DNA from: Nodularia sp. NIES-3585
Lineage (GTDB): Bacteria > Cyanobacteriota > Cyanobacteriia > Cyanobacteriales > Nostocaceae
Assembly (NCBI RefSeq): GCF_002218065.1
Contig: NZ_BDUB01000001.1
Location: forward strand, 4,621,118 to 4,685,117
Length of the DNA: 64,000 nucleotides
Reading direction: 5' to 3'
A program made the position numbers and the translations under genes. Below are positions 46,801 through 53,920 of the stretch, one piece after another. The notes beneath the pieces were generated by a model. That model did no database searches and was not told where the DNA came from. It saw only the letters and a list, made by a program, of their open reading frames with translations. Every line of letters starts with the position of its first letter. Position 1 is the first letter of the stretch.

Positions 46801-46954
46801 TTAAAGTACCGGCTAATAGTGCGACTATCAACTTAGGCCCGGAAAAGACTAATGACACTTGTTCTGGAGTTAAAATTTCTGAAGTTCCATTTCCAGGTGC
46901 TATTTCCATAGATAGCCAAACACCCTTCAAAATGGTTTCTACACTTTGAAACAT
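43826..46954 (-). CDS. Large membrane protein with six ~95-residue tandem repeats
   Basis: 1042-residue protein I do not recognise as an enzyme or transporter. Four or so spans lie in the first 185 residues (about 42-66, 96-116, 120-147, 150-172) and one near the C-terminus (about 1009-1036). Between them are long helical segments with six tandem repeats starting near 416, 511, 605, 698, 798 and 895. Each reads roughly YLRNTNKEELNPEGIKRDL, then DPxxG, RLSxFDRDTxVxLLSxRQDLSEEE, then IxxQIESVRDSI. A degenerate seventh lies near 215-300. Relatives are often annotated as MFS transporters, without support here. It overlaps the antiporter gene by 37 bp. The next genes on the other side encode stress proteins. 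Confidence 0.75.
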   Translation of the reverse strand: MFQSVETILKGVWLSMEIAPGNGTSEILTPEQVSLVFSGPKLIVALLAGTLMALAFQFLLTNFSLAVGILSLGTDSFTQSESSTWGGTIRKVETKVGFWALITASTALFIACFLAVKLSLIESMLLGAIMGVVIWSTYFTLVVWLGSSTLGSLVGSFINTTNAGLQAILGTASATMGANAAKKQAVSTAEEITDAVRRELTSGLDSEGIKNTLQNSLKSLQIPQLNLEDIRQKFDEILSDLDLKSLGDGDLLENINRQNFIDLISSQVNLPKQQINQIADQLEEAWKQVVARKNPTEQVINLLKSATPEELKSEKLGERLQELVRVRENGNGRNSLIKQGMQYGLGAAGTAVLNRVDFSDIDIEKITTQVQKLRDQVQDIDIEKITHQLENIRDKTTGKIAARLPQSPENTIKADVEDYILNSLPWHFNRTTIKDEFQEVIYDPQADPTTARRELSEIDQDNFRNWLKQRGDVSEARITEITQQMESIREEVLEIVQQAEVREKGEELRLGIENYLHSTSKAELNADAIERDFSSLLADFTDLEIGLQAFDRDACLQLLSHRQDLSETEADQIVSQLESICERVLNQEQERQAQATETANQLWQKIEEYLRNTNKDELNPEGIKREFGSLLEQPEVGINLIRDRLSHFNRDTVVKLLSQRQDLSESEVNRIFDQIQSVRDRILQAPQAAAHQYEQTTTALAEYLRNTNLEELNPEGIRGDLETLLADPREGALAFRDRLSQIDRDTLVKLISQGQDLSEEQVNQRIDQVQAAINTIIRAPRRYASRAAQKVTDFETHLENYLRHTDKEELNPESIKRDLQLLLRDPQVGVGNLGERLAKFDRSTIVALLSERQDISEEEANRIVDQIESVRDSIVHQWQQVQERVQSVIDGVFGKIRDYLNSLERPELNYESIQQDFAKLFDDPQAGFEALRDRLSQFDRDTLVAILSSREDMTPEDANRIISRIEAARDSVLQRGERIQQEVQKRLEAIKEQGKKQAEETKRIVANAAWWLFGTAVTSLCASAIAGALATQLRYMIYIPPM

Positions 46955-47512
46955 AATTTTTTCCTACTAGTAGCGCTCAATTACATCGCCATTTCTTGCT
47001 AAAAGGCTTACTTTCTAGCTTAGATTCCTAATTACCTAGACCTACACTTTCTGAGGTAAGAAAAATTATTGCCAAAAGTCATACTTTTCTGAATTTACAG
47101 CAACTTTTATTGAGATCAAGTACAAATTTATCTCTGGTTAATGAATTATTTCTATTTATAGAGGCAGAATTAATCGTGTTTCTCCTGAATAATCCACAAA
47201 CATAAATAAATATCAATATCTCCGAATTATTCAAGAAGTCGGGGTTCTGAACCTGAGGGTATTTATCAATGGAAGTATTAATTAAACTGCTGATATCGAT
47301 GTATGTATAAATATACTTATGTCTAATGATATAGAGTGCAATTATGTCAAGGGATTGATGTAACTTTTTGCTGAAAATGTGTAAATAGGAATGTTGATAG
47401 CATTTTTTATAGGAATGCACTTTAATAATTTACTTGATTGCCTGAGTAGTGCTGATTATTGCAGGTAAATTAAAGCGCAAATTTACAGAGAATTGAAATA
47501 GGAGAATTTAAA
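46955..47512. other. Divergent intergenic region
   Basis: 558 bp between the large repeat protein and the general-stress gene, AT-rich. A 113-residue minus-strand frame (47079-47420) has no homology I recognise and no ribosome binding site, so I do not call it a gene. Both promoters should be here, but none is clear. Confidence 0.5.
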
Positions 47513-48205
47513 ATGGTAGTTAGCGTGCGTAGAAGAGCTGTAGGTACTTTTTCTAATCGTAGAGACACTGAAAAAGCACTGCATGAATTGAAAAATTCTG
47601 GCTTTGTAATGGATAGAGTTTCTGTTATTGCCAAAGACGCAGAGCATAAAGATAATGTTGCTGGTACTGAAGTCACAGAAAGAATAGGTAATAAAGCTGA
47701 TGAAGGTGCAACAGCTGGGGCGATGACTGGCGGTGCAGTGGGCGGTATAACTGGTTTATTAGTTGGTTTGGGAACTTTAGCAATTCCTGGAATTGGTCCA
47801 ATCATGCTAGCAGGTGCAACAGCCACAACTTTGGCTACAACTCTGGCTGGTGCTGGTATTGGTGCAGCAGCAGGTGGTTTAATTGGGGCATTAATTGGCT
47901 TAGGAATTCCCGAAGAACGAGCCAAAGTTTATCACCAGCGAGTTGAACAAGGACATTATTTAGTGATGGTAGAAGGCACAGACGCAGAAATTTCCAGAGC
48001 TGAACAAGTTTTCAATCGCTACGGTATTGAAGAGTTTGGTGTTTATGATTACCCGAATGATCAAACAGAACATCTCCCAGAGCATGATTCGATTAGACGT
48101 GAGACTACACCAGTTGCAGATACAGTTCGTAGCAATTACTCAGCAACAAGCGATCGCGATGATCCATCAGTAGTGATTATTGACCATCGCGATCGCCAAG
48201 TCTAA
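47513..48205 (+). CDS. General-stress-protein-like protein with glycine-zipper membrane region
   Basis: 230-residue protein. Residues 1-45 match the YflT/GS17M-like domain (GTFSNRRDTEKALHELKNSG FVMDRVSVIAKD). Residues about 65-135 form a Gly/Ala-rich hydrophobic stretch (GAMTGGAVGGITGLLVGLG..., GIGAAAGGLIGALIGLGIP), a glycine zipper likely to enter a membrane. The repeat of the N-terminal fold follows (EERAKVYHQRVEQGHYLVMVEG). The C-terminus is disordered. TAGGAGA precedes the ATG. A BON lipoprotein gene follows 131 bp on. The stress role is inferred from the family. Confidence 0.8.
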   Translation: MVVSVRRRAVGTFSNRRDTEKALHELKNSGFVMDRVSVIAKDAEHKDNVAGTEVTERIGNKADEGATAGAMTGGAVGGITGLLVGLGTLAIPGIGPIMLAGATATTLATTLAGAGIGAAAGGLIGALIGLGIPEERAKVYHQRVEQGHYLVMVEGTDAEISRAEQVFNRYGIEEFGVYDYPNDQTEHLPEHDSIRRETTPVADTVRSNYSATSDRDDPSVVIIDHRDRQV

Positions 48206-48336
48206 TCCAATTTAGTTACCAATTACAACACTTTCATTTGATTAGGAGTAGAAAGAGCATCATAACTTGCTTCTCACTACTCCTAGAAACGTCGAGATTT
48301 TTTCAAACTTTGAATTTGTGAGGAAGACTTACAAAA

Positions 48337-48801
48337 ATGAAAAACCTAACTCCTTTATTAATTAGTTGCGCCTTATTATTTGGTGCTGCTGCTTGTGCTG
48401 ACGACGTAGCGAGAACAGATCCCGCAGCTCCGGCTCCCGGTGAAGTTGTAGAAGCACCAACAGCCGAAGAAAGACAATCCTCGCTGGAAGAATCTCAGAG
48501 CGAAGTTCGCAGAGATCAACTAGATGCAGATATTCGCGCTCGTGAAGAGCGAACTGCTGCTTTATCTGATGCTCCTAGCGATAGAACCGCAGAAGACTTA
48601 GCCAGTGAAGTCCGTTCTAAGTTGGAGGCTAATATTCCAGATGGTCTACTAACAGTTCAGGCCACCGAAGAAGGTATAGTTACTGTATCTGGAACTGTAA
48701 ATAATGAAGATCAGTTATCTAAGATTGAACCTTTAGCCCAAGAAATTTATGGTGTGAATGATGTGATTGTTAACGCAGTCGTAGCTACACCACGAGGCTA
48801 A
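48337..48801 (+). CDS. BON-domain lipoprotein
   Basis: 154-residue exported protein. A signal peptide of about 20 residues ends LLFGAAAC, so C20 is probably lipidated. After a Pro/Ala/Glu-rich disordered linker (25-70), one BON domain covers about 84-150 (LASEVRSKLEANIPDGLLTV, TEEGIVTVSGTVNNEDQLSK, VNDVIVNAVV). BON domains bind phospholipid or envelope polymers and are common in osmotic-stress proteins. It shares orientation with the general-stress-like gene 131 bp upstream and may be co-regulated. Confidence 0.85.
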   Translation: MKNLTPLLISCALLFGAAACADDVARTDPAAPAPGEVVEAPTAEERQSSLEESQSEVRRDQLDADIRAREERTAALSDAPSDRTAEDLASEVRSKLEANIPDGLLTVQATEEGIVTVSGTVNNEDQLSKIEPLAQEIYGVNDVIVNAVVATPRG

Positions 48802-48839
48802 ATTGTTTAATCTCACAGCCAAGTTAGTTGAACGAGCTA

Positions 48840-48892
48840 GTTAATTACAGAGTAGTGAGGGATTAAGCTTCCCCGGTCTGGAGACACGGGGA
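48840..48892 (-). ncRNA. Expected omega-RNA scaffold region of tnpB (3' end)
   Basis: In IS605 elements the guide RNA overlaps the tnpB 3' end and runs into the element's right end. Here the last tnpB codons form a hairpin on the minus strand (CCCCG with CGGGG and inner GTCT with AGAC, within 48870-48892), then TAATCCCTCACTACTC. The guide would be read from DNA just left of about 48845. This is predicted from context only. Confidence 0.4.
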
Positions 48893-50152
48893 TTTCTGAA
48901 GAGTCCATAAAAGAACTTTCTTAGGCTGACTTAAACAACCTCTACTGATTCCAGCTAAATCAAATTTAGCCATCATCGCTACTTTACGAACGATATTTGC
49001 AGCACCGTTACAATCAGCATTTATCTTGATTCCGGTTGCTGTTTTGAACAAACCGCGCTCAGTTCTAATACCGCTACTTTTCCACCCTTCGGGTTTTTCA
49101 CCAAATGTAGGTAGCTCATCGCTGTCTAGAAAACTAGCTTTAGAAGTATAGCTTTCTTCTGTTTCAATAAAATCTATTCCGGATTGTTCACAAAGTTGTT
49201 CAATACGGTTTTTGAGTCTTGCAGTTGGGATTTGAACAAACTTTTGATTGTTCTTCTTACCCATGTCAGCACCATCTTTCTGACCAGTATTCCAGCCGAA
49301 AACGATGGAACCTATTTTATTATCAATACAATAGTTGATTACAATCCTTGCAGCTTTGTTAACTGCATCACGTATTTGACGGTTGCGTTTCTCCGTAATT
49401 GCTGCCAGTCTGTTAGACCAAAAGCCTTGCGGCTTATTCTCTTTAATTTTGGCAACTGATTTGTTATGCCATTGGTTTAGACTTTTTAAGTGTAAACCAT
49501 CAACAATGAAGGATGTTCCGATGTTAGAAACACAAGTTAGCCAATTATTTAAGCCGTGGTCAATTCCTAGCACTTTTGATTTATCAAGCTCAATAACTTT
49601 TATGTTTTGTTGATAAACAAATTCCGCATAAAAGCATCTATTTCTTGGTAAAATTCTTACCTCTCGAATTGACTTAAAATCTAGATTTGCAGGCATTGGG
49701 AGATAAAAGCTATCAATGCCAAACCAAGCTTTTACCAGACTGCCTAACGGGAATCTAATCATCCCATCTTTCAATTTAAGAGAGCGTCCGGTAAACGTAG
49801 CTAGTGCCAAACCCCCTGGTGTTCTGTAATTGGGTAATCTAGGTTTTTGGGTAACAGTACCCTTTTTTACACCCTTCAATAGACTAGTAAAAGACTTAAA
49901 AGATTCTGCAACACCAGTTAATATCTGTTGTGCTGTGTCTGAATATAAAGCTTGATAGTGCTTATTCTTTTGAACAGTTCCTATCTGTTTGTGTAAATCA
50001 GCTTGACTGGGGAATTTACCAGTCCTGAAATAGTATTGACGGCTGTAATAAATACCACAATTGATTAACTTATTTGCTTCTATACAAACATATTCAAGCA
50101 AAGCCTTCAAATCTTTATCAGGATTAATTAAAACTTGCTGACAACCGTACAC
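48863..50152 (-). CDS. tnpB: TnpB RNA-guided nuclease, variant active site
   Basis: 429-residue IS605 TnpB, the ancestor-type RNA-guided nuclease that cuts donor sites and helps the element persist. D198 of RuvC-I (GIDHG) and D380 of RuvC-III (INADCNGAANI) are present. At the usual RuvC-II glutamate position the sequence is IVFGWNTGQ (283-291), and the CxxC zinc-finger pair is missing. An acidic TEESYTSK motif (331-338) may supply the glutamate instead, as reported for some TnpB groups with rearranged active sites. The GTG start at 50152 is inferred. The 3' end carries a hairpin suited to the omega RNA. Confidence 0.9.
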   Translation of the reverse strand: MYGCQQVLINPDKDLKALLEYVCIEANKLINCGIYYSRQYYFRTGKFPSQADLHKQIGTVQKNKHYQALYSDTAQQILTGVAESFKSFTSLLKGVKKGTVTQKPRLPNYRTPGGLALATFTGRSLKLKDGMIRFPLGSLVKAWFGIDSFYLPMPANLDFKSIREVRILPRNRCFYAEFVYQQNIKVIELDKSKVLGIDHGLNNWLTCVSNIGTSFIVDGLHLKSLNQWHNKSVAKIKENKPQGFWSNRLAAITEKRNRQIRDAVNKAARIVINYCIDNKIGSIVFGWNTGQKDGADMGKKNNQKFVQIPTARLKNRIEQLCEQSGIDFIETEESYTSKASFLDSDELPTFGEKPEGWKSSGIRTERGLFKTATGIKINADCNGAANIVRKVAMMAKFDLAGISRGCLSQPKKVLLWTLQKSPCLQTGEA

Positions 50153-50238
50153 AAATCAATTACCTCTGTGTTGTTTCTGTTGACCTATAAATTATAGCTG
50201 AGTTAAACTAAAATTGTCAATAGGTCAAAATAAACAAC

Positions 50239-50640
50239 ATGAAGACTACTTTAGAGTACAGAACTGGCAACCACTCAAAAGGTAATGCAGTAGTCCATCT
50301 AGTCTGGATTCCCAAGCGCCGCAAAAAGGTCTTAGTTGGGGAGATAGCTAAACGCCTTCGACAAATAATTAATGAGTTAGCACAGGAAAAAGACTGGGAC
50401 ATATTGGCTTTAGAAGTTGCACCTGACCATGTGCATATATTTGTAGAGCATCATCCAGATATAGCGATTAATCAAGTAGTTAAAGCATTTAAAGGACGTT
50501 CGTCTTATATATTGCGAAAAGAGTTTCCCCAGCTACTAAAACTGCCTAGCTTATGGACTAACAGTTATTTTTATTCAACTGCTGGGCAGGTTTCGGCTGA
50601 AGTAATCAAGAGGTATATTGAAGACCCTCACCACGGTTAA
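50239..50640 (+). CDS. tnpA: IS200/IS605 tyrosine transposase
   Basis: 133-residue HUH/Y1 single-strand transposase. The histidine pair is H64 and H66 (APDHVHIFVE) and the catalytic tyrosine is Y126 (EVIKRYIEDP). The length is complete (family about 130-150), with the typical SSYILRKEFPQL and LWTNSYFYSTAGQVS blocks. It should excise and insert the element as single-stranded circles next to short target motifs. Divergent from tnpB. Confidence 0.95.
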   Translation: MKTTLEYRTGNHSKGNAVVHLVWIPKRRKKVLVGEIAKRLRQIINELAQEKDWDILALEVAPDHVHIFVEHHPDIAINQVVKAFKGRSSYILRKEFPQLLKLPSLWTNSYFYSTAGQVSAEVIKRYIEDPHHG

Positions 50641-50686
50641 TCTTCACAGCGAATAAATTCGCCGTTGGCACTTCCTCCACTGTCTG

Positions 50687-50702
50687 AAGCCAAGTGGCTT
50701 CC
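50687..50702. repeat. Subterminal hairpin, tnpA-side element end
   Basis: GAAGCCA, loop AG, TGGCTTC, about 45 bp after the tnpA stop. Hairpins of this kind are bound by TnpA at IS200/IS605 ends. Confidence 0.7.
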
Positions 50703-50868
50703 GTGCCGTTCGTCAATTTTTTGTGAAGCCCTCATTACGAATAAATCCAGATAATTTTACATTCACAAATTTAGTAAAAAATTTAAGTCAGATCACAATA
50801 GGGTTTGTGATCTGTATTCATATCCAGTATTTTAGAAATAATGTTGTAGCCACAAAATTTGAAAAACT

Positions 50869-51303
50869 ATGGAAACTGAACAAAAGCAACTAGAAGCAGC
50901 TGATGCGATCGCCCCTGCTGGAATGCTACCACCGACTGGGGGAGAAACAGCAAACTTATCTCAGCTACCTCCAGCTGATGAACCGGAAGCTCAATGGCGA
51001 CGAGTTGCGAGCAGAATAACCCACTTTTTAGCACAACTTCCTGAATATATAACTAGCTTTTTGCAGAAAAATCAGCGCTCTTTGATTAATGTTGCTTTAA
51101 TTTTGACGGCAATTATTACACTTAAGGTAGTAATAGCAATATTAGCCGCAATCAATGGTGTTCCTTTACTATCACCAACTTTTGAGTTGATTGGTATTGG
51201 TTATTTCATTTGGTTTAGTTTGCGTTACTTGACTAAATCTGAATCTCGCCAAGAATTAAGTCAAAAAATCAGATTATTGAAACAAGAAATTGTGGGCGAG
51301 TAA
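50869..51303 (+). CDS. CAAD-domain (CURT1-like) membrane protein
   Basis: 144-residue protein. A Pro/Ala/Glu-rich N-terminus (1-45) precedes an amphipathic helix (THFLAQLPEYITSFLQKNQRS), two membrane spans (about 72-94 and 100-120) and a charged C-terminal helix (ESRQELSQKIRLLKQEIVGE). This is the CAAD layout, the module also appended to some cyanobacterial aminoacyl-tRNA synthetases and related to thylakoid-curving CURT1 proteins. It probably sits in the thylakoid membrane. It lies 140 bp right of the insertion sequence. Confidence 0.9.
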   Translation: METEQKQLEAADAIAPAGMLPPTGGETANLSQLPPADEPEAQWRRVASRITHFLAQLPEYITSFLQKNQRSLINVALILTAIITLKVVIAILAAINGVPLLSPTFELIGIGYFIWFSLRYLTKSESRQELSQKIRLLKQEIVGE

Positions 51304-51318
51304 ATTATATATAGAACC

Positions 51319-51545
51319 TTAGAGGTTGTTTTAAAAGTTCTGGGCGAATATAATATGGCTACGCTTCGCGTTAGCGATACGCTACTACACAGGCATGACG
51401 CGTAGCGGCTTCCCGTAGGGAAGTCCACTTGCGTGGACTAATGAAAAAATGGGTTTTTTAACCCGCGCAGGCGGGTTTAGTTTGTATAGCCGCGACTTCT
51501 AGTCGCCGGGGCTGTAATAAATCAGAGTTTTAAAACATCCTCTAA
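51319..51545. mobile_element. MITE-like element with TTAGAGG ends
   Basis: 227 bp bounded by TTAGAGGTTGTTTTAAAA and its near-exact reverse complement (TTTTAAAACATCCTCTAA). Inside are GC-rich palindromic pieces (AACCCGCGCAGGCGGGTT) but no gene. A third partial copy of the end (ATAGGTTGTTTTAAAAGG, 51545-51562) follows immediately, suggesting nested or repeated insertion. Confidence 0.8.
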
Positions 51546-51658
51546 TAGGTTGTTTTAAAAGGGTGTGGCTGTGATTTTAGGCACTTAATAATCCCCCCTA
51601 GCCCCCTTCTCCCGGATTTCTCACAAGTGATTAGAATCACCCCAAATCCTTTAAAAGT

Positions 51659-51737
51659 AGGGTGTGTTATGCCGAAGGCTAACGCACCATCCCAGATTTT
51701 CGGTGCGTTAGGTTGCGCTAGGCGACAACACACCCGA
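51659..51737. repeat. Inverted repeat with GGGTGTGTT ends
   Basis: GGGTGTGTT opens and AACACACCC closes a stretch with inner GCGTTAG/CTAACGC palindromes. Half of the same repeat (TAGGGTGTGTTGTCGCGTAG) recurs at 57942-57976. It is non-coding. Confidence 0.7.
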
Positions 51738-51906
51738 CAAAAAATTAATTATTTGTGTTTAGACAATAGTCTGAGAATCTAGCTTATGTCTAAAGGCAGA
51801 AAAAATAATATTTTATTTATCTCAATTACTTCTAAAGATAGTAGTTTTATAATTTTCATTAGCTTAATCTAGTTCTCGCAGTTATTTACAAAAGGCATAA
51901 TAATAT

Positions 51907-52314
51907 ATGGCTAATAAAAATGTGAATCAAGCAAAAGATTCATCTGGACGTGTAGACGTAGATAGTTATGATAGAGGAATAATACCTGCCGAAACCGTGG
52001 CTCGTAAAGAGAGAGAAGGCGAAAATTATAAAACCCTTCCTACAGAAGAAACACAGAAGGACGCATCCACAAATGACCAAAGCAATACAGAAAGCATAAA
52101 TACCACAGATGGCTACACCGTAGACCAAGAAGGTTTGGTAAATAACTACGCTGTTGAGCCAGAAATGTATTACGAAAAACCGGGAGACGCGCGCAAACAG
52201 TCGATACAAGACAGCGCAGAACGTGTTGAAGAACTTCGAGAAATTAATCAGGATCAAGAAGGTAAGTTGACAGAAGAAAGTGACACCAGGGGTAAAGGCC
52301 CAGGCATAATTTAG
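51907..52314 (+). CDS. Disordered hydrophilic protein
   Basis: 135-residue protein with no hydrophobic core: rich in Asp, Glu, Lys, Asn, Thr and Gln, and strongly acidic (SSGRVDVDSYDRGIIPAETV, KTLPTEETQKDASTNDQSN). It is probably intrinsically disordered. Similar proteins occur in Nostoc, with no known function. It could be a stress-protectant of the hydrophilin type, given the stress genes upstream, but that is inference. No clear ribosome binding site; the ATG at 51907 is the only good start. Confidence 0.6.
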   Translation: MANKNVNQAKDSSGRVDVDSYDRGIIPAETVARKEREGENYKTLPTEETQKDASTNDQSNTESINTTDGYTVDQEGLVNNYAVEPEMYYEKPGDARKQSIQDSAERVEELREINQDQEGKLTEESDTRGKGPGII

Positions 52315-52351
52315 CACACGCTCTAATTTAAATAACAGTTCGTCCTATGTT

Positions 52352-53914
52352 TTAAATGGTAATAGAGTCCATTTCGTAATTATGCCATTGCCTTTGATAC
52401 CATTCGGCGACCAAGGGGCGGACAATAAACTGAGGATGGTCATCGCCTGTGACATCTATGCGTAAACTAGAATAAGGTCGTTTCTTTTTAGAACCATGAC
52501 CATGACGACCGACGAATAAATGCGATCGCGCCACTAGTTTACGTTTACTTCCTATAGTTTCCATTAAATCTCCGCCTTCAGTTCTTTGGCGACGCAGACT
52601 ATAGCCACTACCGCCACAAACAACCCAGTGAATATGAGCATCGGCGTGTCCTGTATCCAAAGTTTGCAGGTGTTCTAAGCAATGGGCGTGACCATTTAAG
52701 ACTAAATCTACTAAAGGCCGTCCCTGAGTTAAAGAACCTATTTCTGCGGCTACTGCATCCAGGACAGCACGCAAGCGATCGCGAATCGCTAAAGTTTGCG
52801 CCTGTTGCCATTTCGTCGCCTCAGTCACATAAGGCGGATGGTGAAAATAAATTACTCTTCCCCGTATATCTGCTGTATTCCAAGATTTAATCAGTCTTTG
52901 TTTTAACCACTCTAGTTGTTCGATATCGGTAACGCTGTTTTTATCGGTGTTTAATTGCTTCTCGATATCAACAATCAGTTCCTCAATTTGTGATATCTGA
53001 CCCTGCAAATCATCCAGTTTCTCAGCGTCGCTGGGATGATCAGGATTTAGCTGGGCTGAGGTTTCCATGATTTGCAGCTTTTCTTCCTCAAAATCTTGAC
53101 GGCGTTTTTCTAACCGTCTACGCTGTTCTCTTCCTTCGCGAGTTTTCGGTATTGGTGCTGGTTCATTAAATGTATTGGAATCTAGGGCAAAAAAGTCAAT
53201 TCCACGGTAACAAAATGTGTAATAGCGATTTGGTAAGCGGGTAAAATGCCCCGGTTGGTAATTCAGACACAGACCTGTATCTGTCTGAGCAGTATAGTAA
53301 TTATCTAAGTGTTGCCCTAATTCGCCGGGAAACTGCAAGTCCTTGAGATAGTCTAAAAATGCCTTTGCATAAGCGCTACCTTTCCTAGAACCATGTACGC
53401 CTACATCCAGTTCTAATTGGGATCGCAATAAACGCCGAATCGGTAAAGTGGTGAAAGAAAGCAAACTCAAAATAACTGGTAAGTCATAGTAATCATGATT
53501 TCCCGGTACAGGTAAAATGGGCAAATTAAAAACCATCTGGTCGTAATCAATCTTTTCGGGATGTTCTCCACCCACAAGGAATTCGCGGTAAGGTCGGATA
53601 AAGTTTTGCTGGTAATATTCACTCGACCCCACCAAATAAATCACATCACCTGTATGCAGCATAAAACTACATTCAGGGTGATGGGGTAGCATTTGTTCTG
53701 CAACCTGTCTCTGTGGATTATGTCCCCGATGACTACCAGTACCGCTGTCACCCGCAACCAAAAAAGAAAAATCGCAATTATCAGCGTGATCATCTGCCAA
53801 AACCAGCCGAGTTTGGTCAATACCGCGCTCTAAAATTAACGGGTCTTGCCATTTTACCCGTTGCTGCATTTTACTAATTTTTTTAGCGATCGCTGGATCA
53901 GAAACGAGTTTCAA
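52352..53914 (-). CDS. Calcineurin-like metallophosphoesterase
   Basis: 520-residue protein with the full dinuclear metal signature: GDSGTGSH (about 54-61), GDVIYL (about 89-94), PGNHDYYD (about 137-144) and GHAHCLEH (about 412-419). An inserted charged coiled coil of about 70 residues (about 265-335, RREQRRRLEKRRQDFEEEK then LDDLQGQISQIEELIVDIEK) separates the two halves and is unusual. No signal peptide. The gene starts 6 bp after the lipid-kinase gene, so they form an operon and may act on related phospholipid or phosphate substrates. The substrate is unknown. Confidence 0.9.
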   Translation of the reverse strand: MKLVSDPAIAKKISKMQQRVKWQDPLILERGIDQTRLVLADDHADNCDFSFLVAGDSGTGSHRGHNPQRQVAEQMLPHHPECSFMLHTGDVIYLVGSSEYYQQNFIRPYREFLVGGEHPEKIDYDQMVFNLPILPVPGNHDYYDLPVILSLLSFTTLPIRRLLRSQLELDVGVHGSRKGSAYAKAFLDYLKDLQFPGELGQHLDNYYTAQTDTGLCLNYQPGHFTRLPNRYYTFCYRGIDFFALDSNTFNEPAPIPKTREGREQRRRLEKRRQDFEEEKLQIMETSAQLNPDHPSDAEKLDDLQGQISQIEELIVDIEKQLNTDKNSVTDIEQLEWLKQRLIKSWNTADIRGRVIYFHHPPYVTEATKWQQAQTLAIRDRLRAVLDAVAAEIGSLTQGRPLVDLVLNGHAHCLEHLQTLDTGHADAHIHWVVCGGSGYSLRRQRTEGGDLMETIGSKRKLVARSHLFVGRHGHGSKKKRPYSSLRIDVTGDDHPQFIVRPLVAEWYQRQWHNYEMDSITI

Positions 53915-53920
53915 TACAAC

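Larger units (their letters stand above)
48845..50730. mobile_element. IS200/IS605-family insertion sequence, apparently complete
   Basis: A tyrosine transposase (tnpA, rightwards) and a tnpB (leftwards) diverge from an 86-bp gap, the IS605 layout. Subterminal hairpins lie at the left (48870-48892) and right (50687-50702, GAAGCCA/TGGCTTC). Exact ends are approximate; such elements have no terminal inverted repeats or target duplication. It separates the stress genes from the CAAD gene. Confidence 0.85.

Noticed and set aside
47079-47420. 113-residue minus-strand frame in the gap left of the general-stress gene
   Set aside because: AT-rich, Ile/Ser/Asn-biased, no ribosome binding site, no domain that I recognise, and typical of chance frames in such DNA.
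48206-48336. Possible tRNA or other small stable RNA gene
   Set aside because: I scanned this and other gaps for cloverleaf folds with the GTTCRANYC arm and found none. No rRNA, tmRNA or riboswitch pattern was convincing either.
51940-52317. 125-residue Cys- and Phe-rich frame opposite the disordered protein
   Set aside because: Odd composition (hydrophobic and Cys-rich) expected from the complement of an acidic gene; no start signal. The plus-strand frame opens with ATG and has the hydrophilic composition of a known protein type, although its own evidence is modest.
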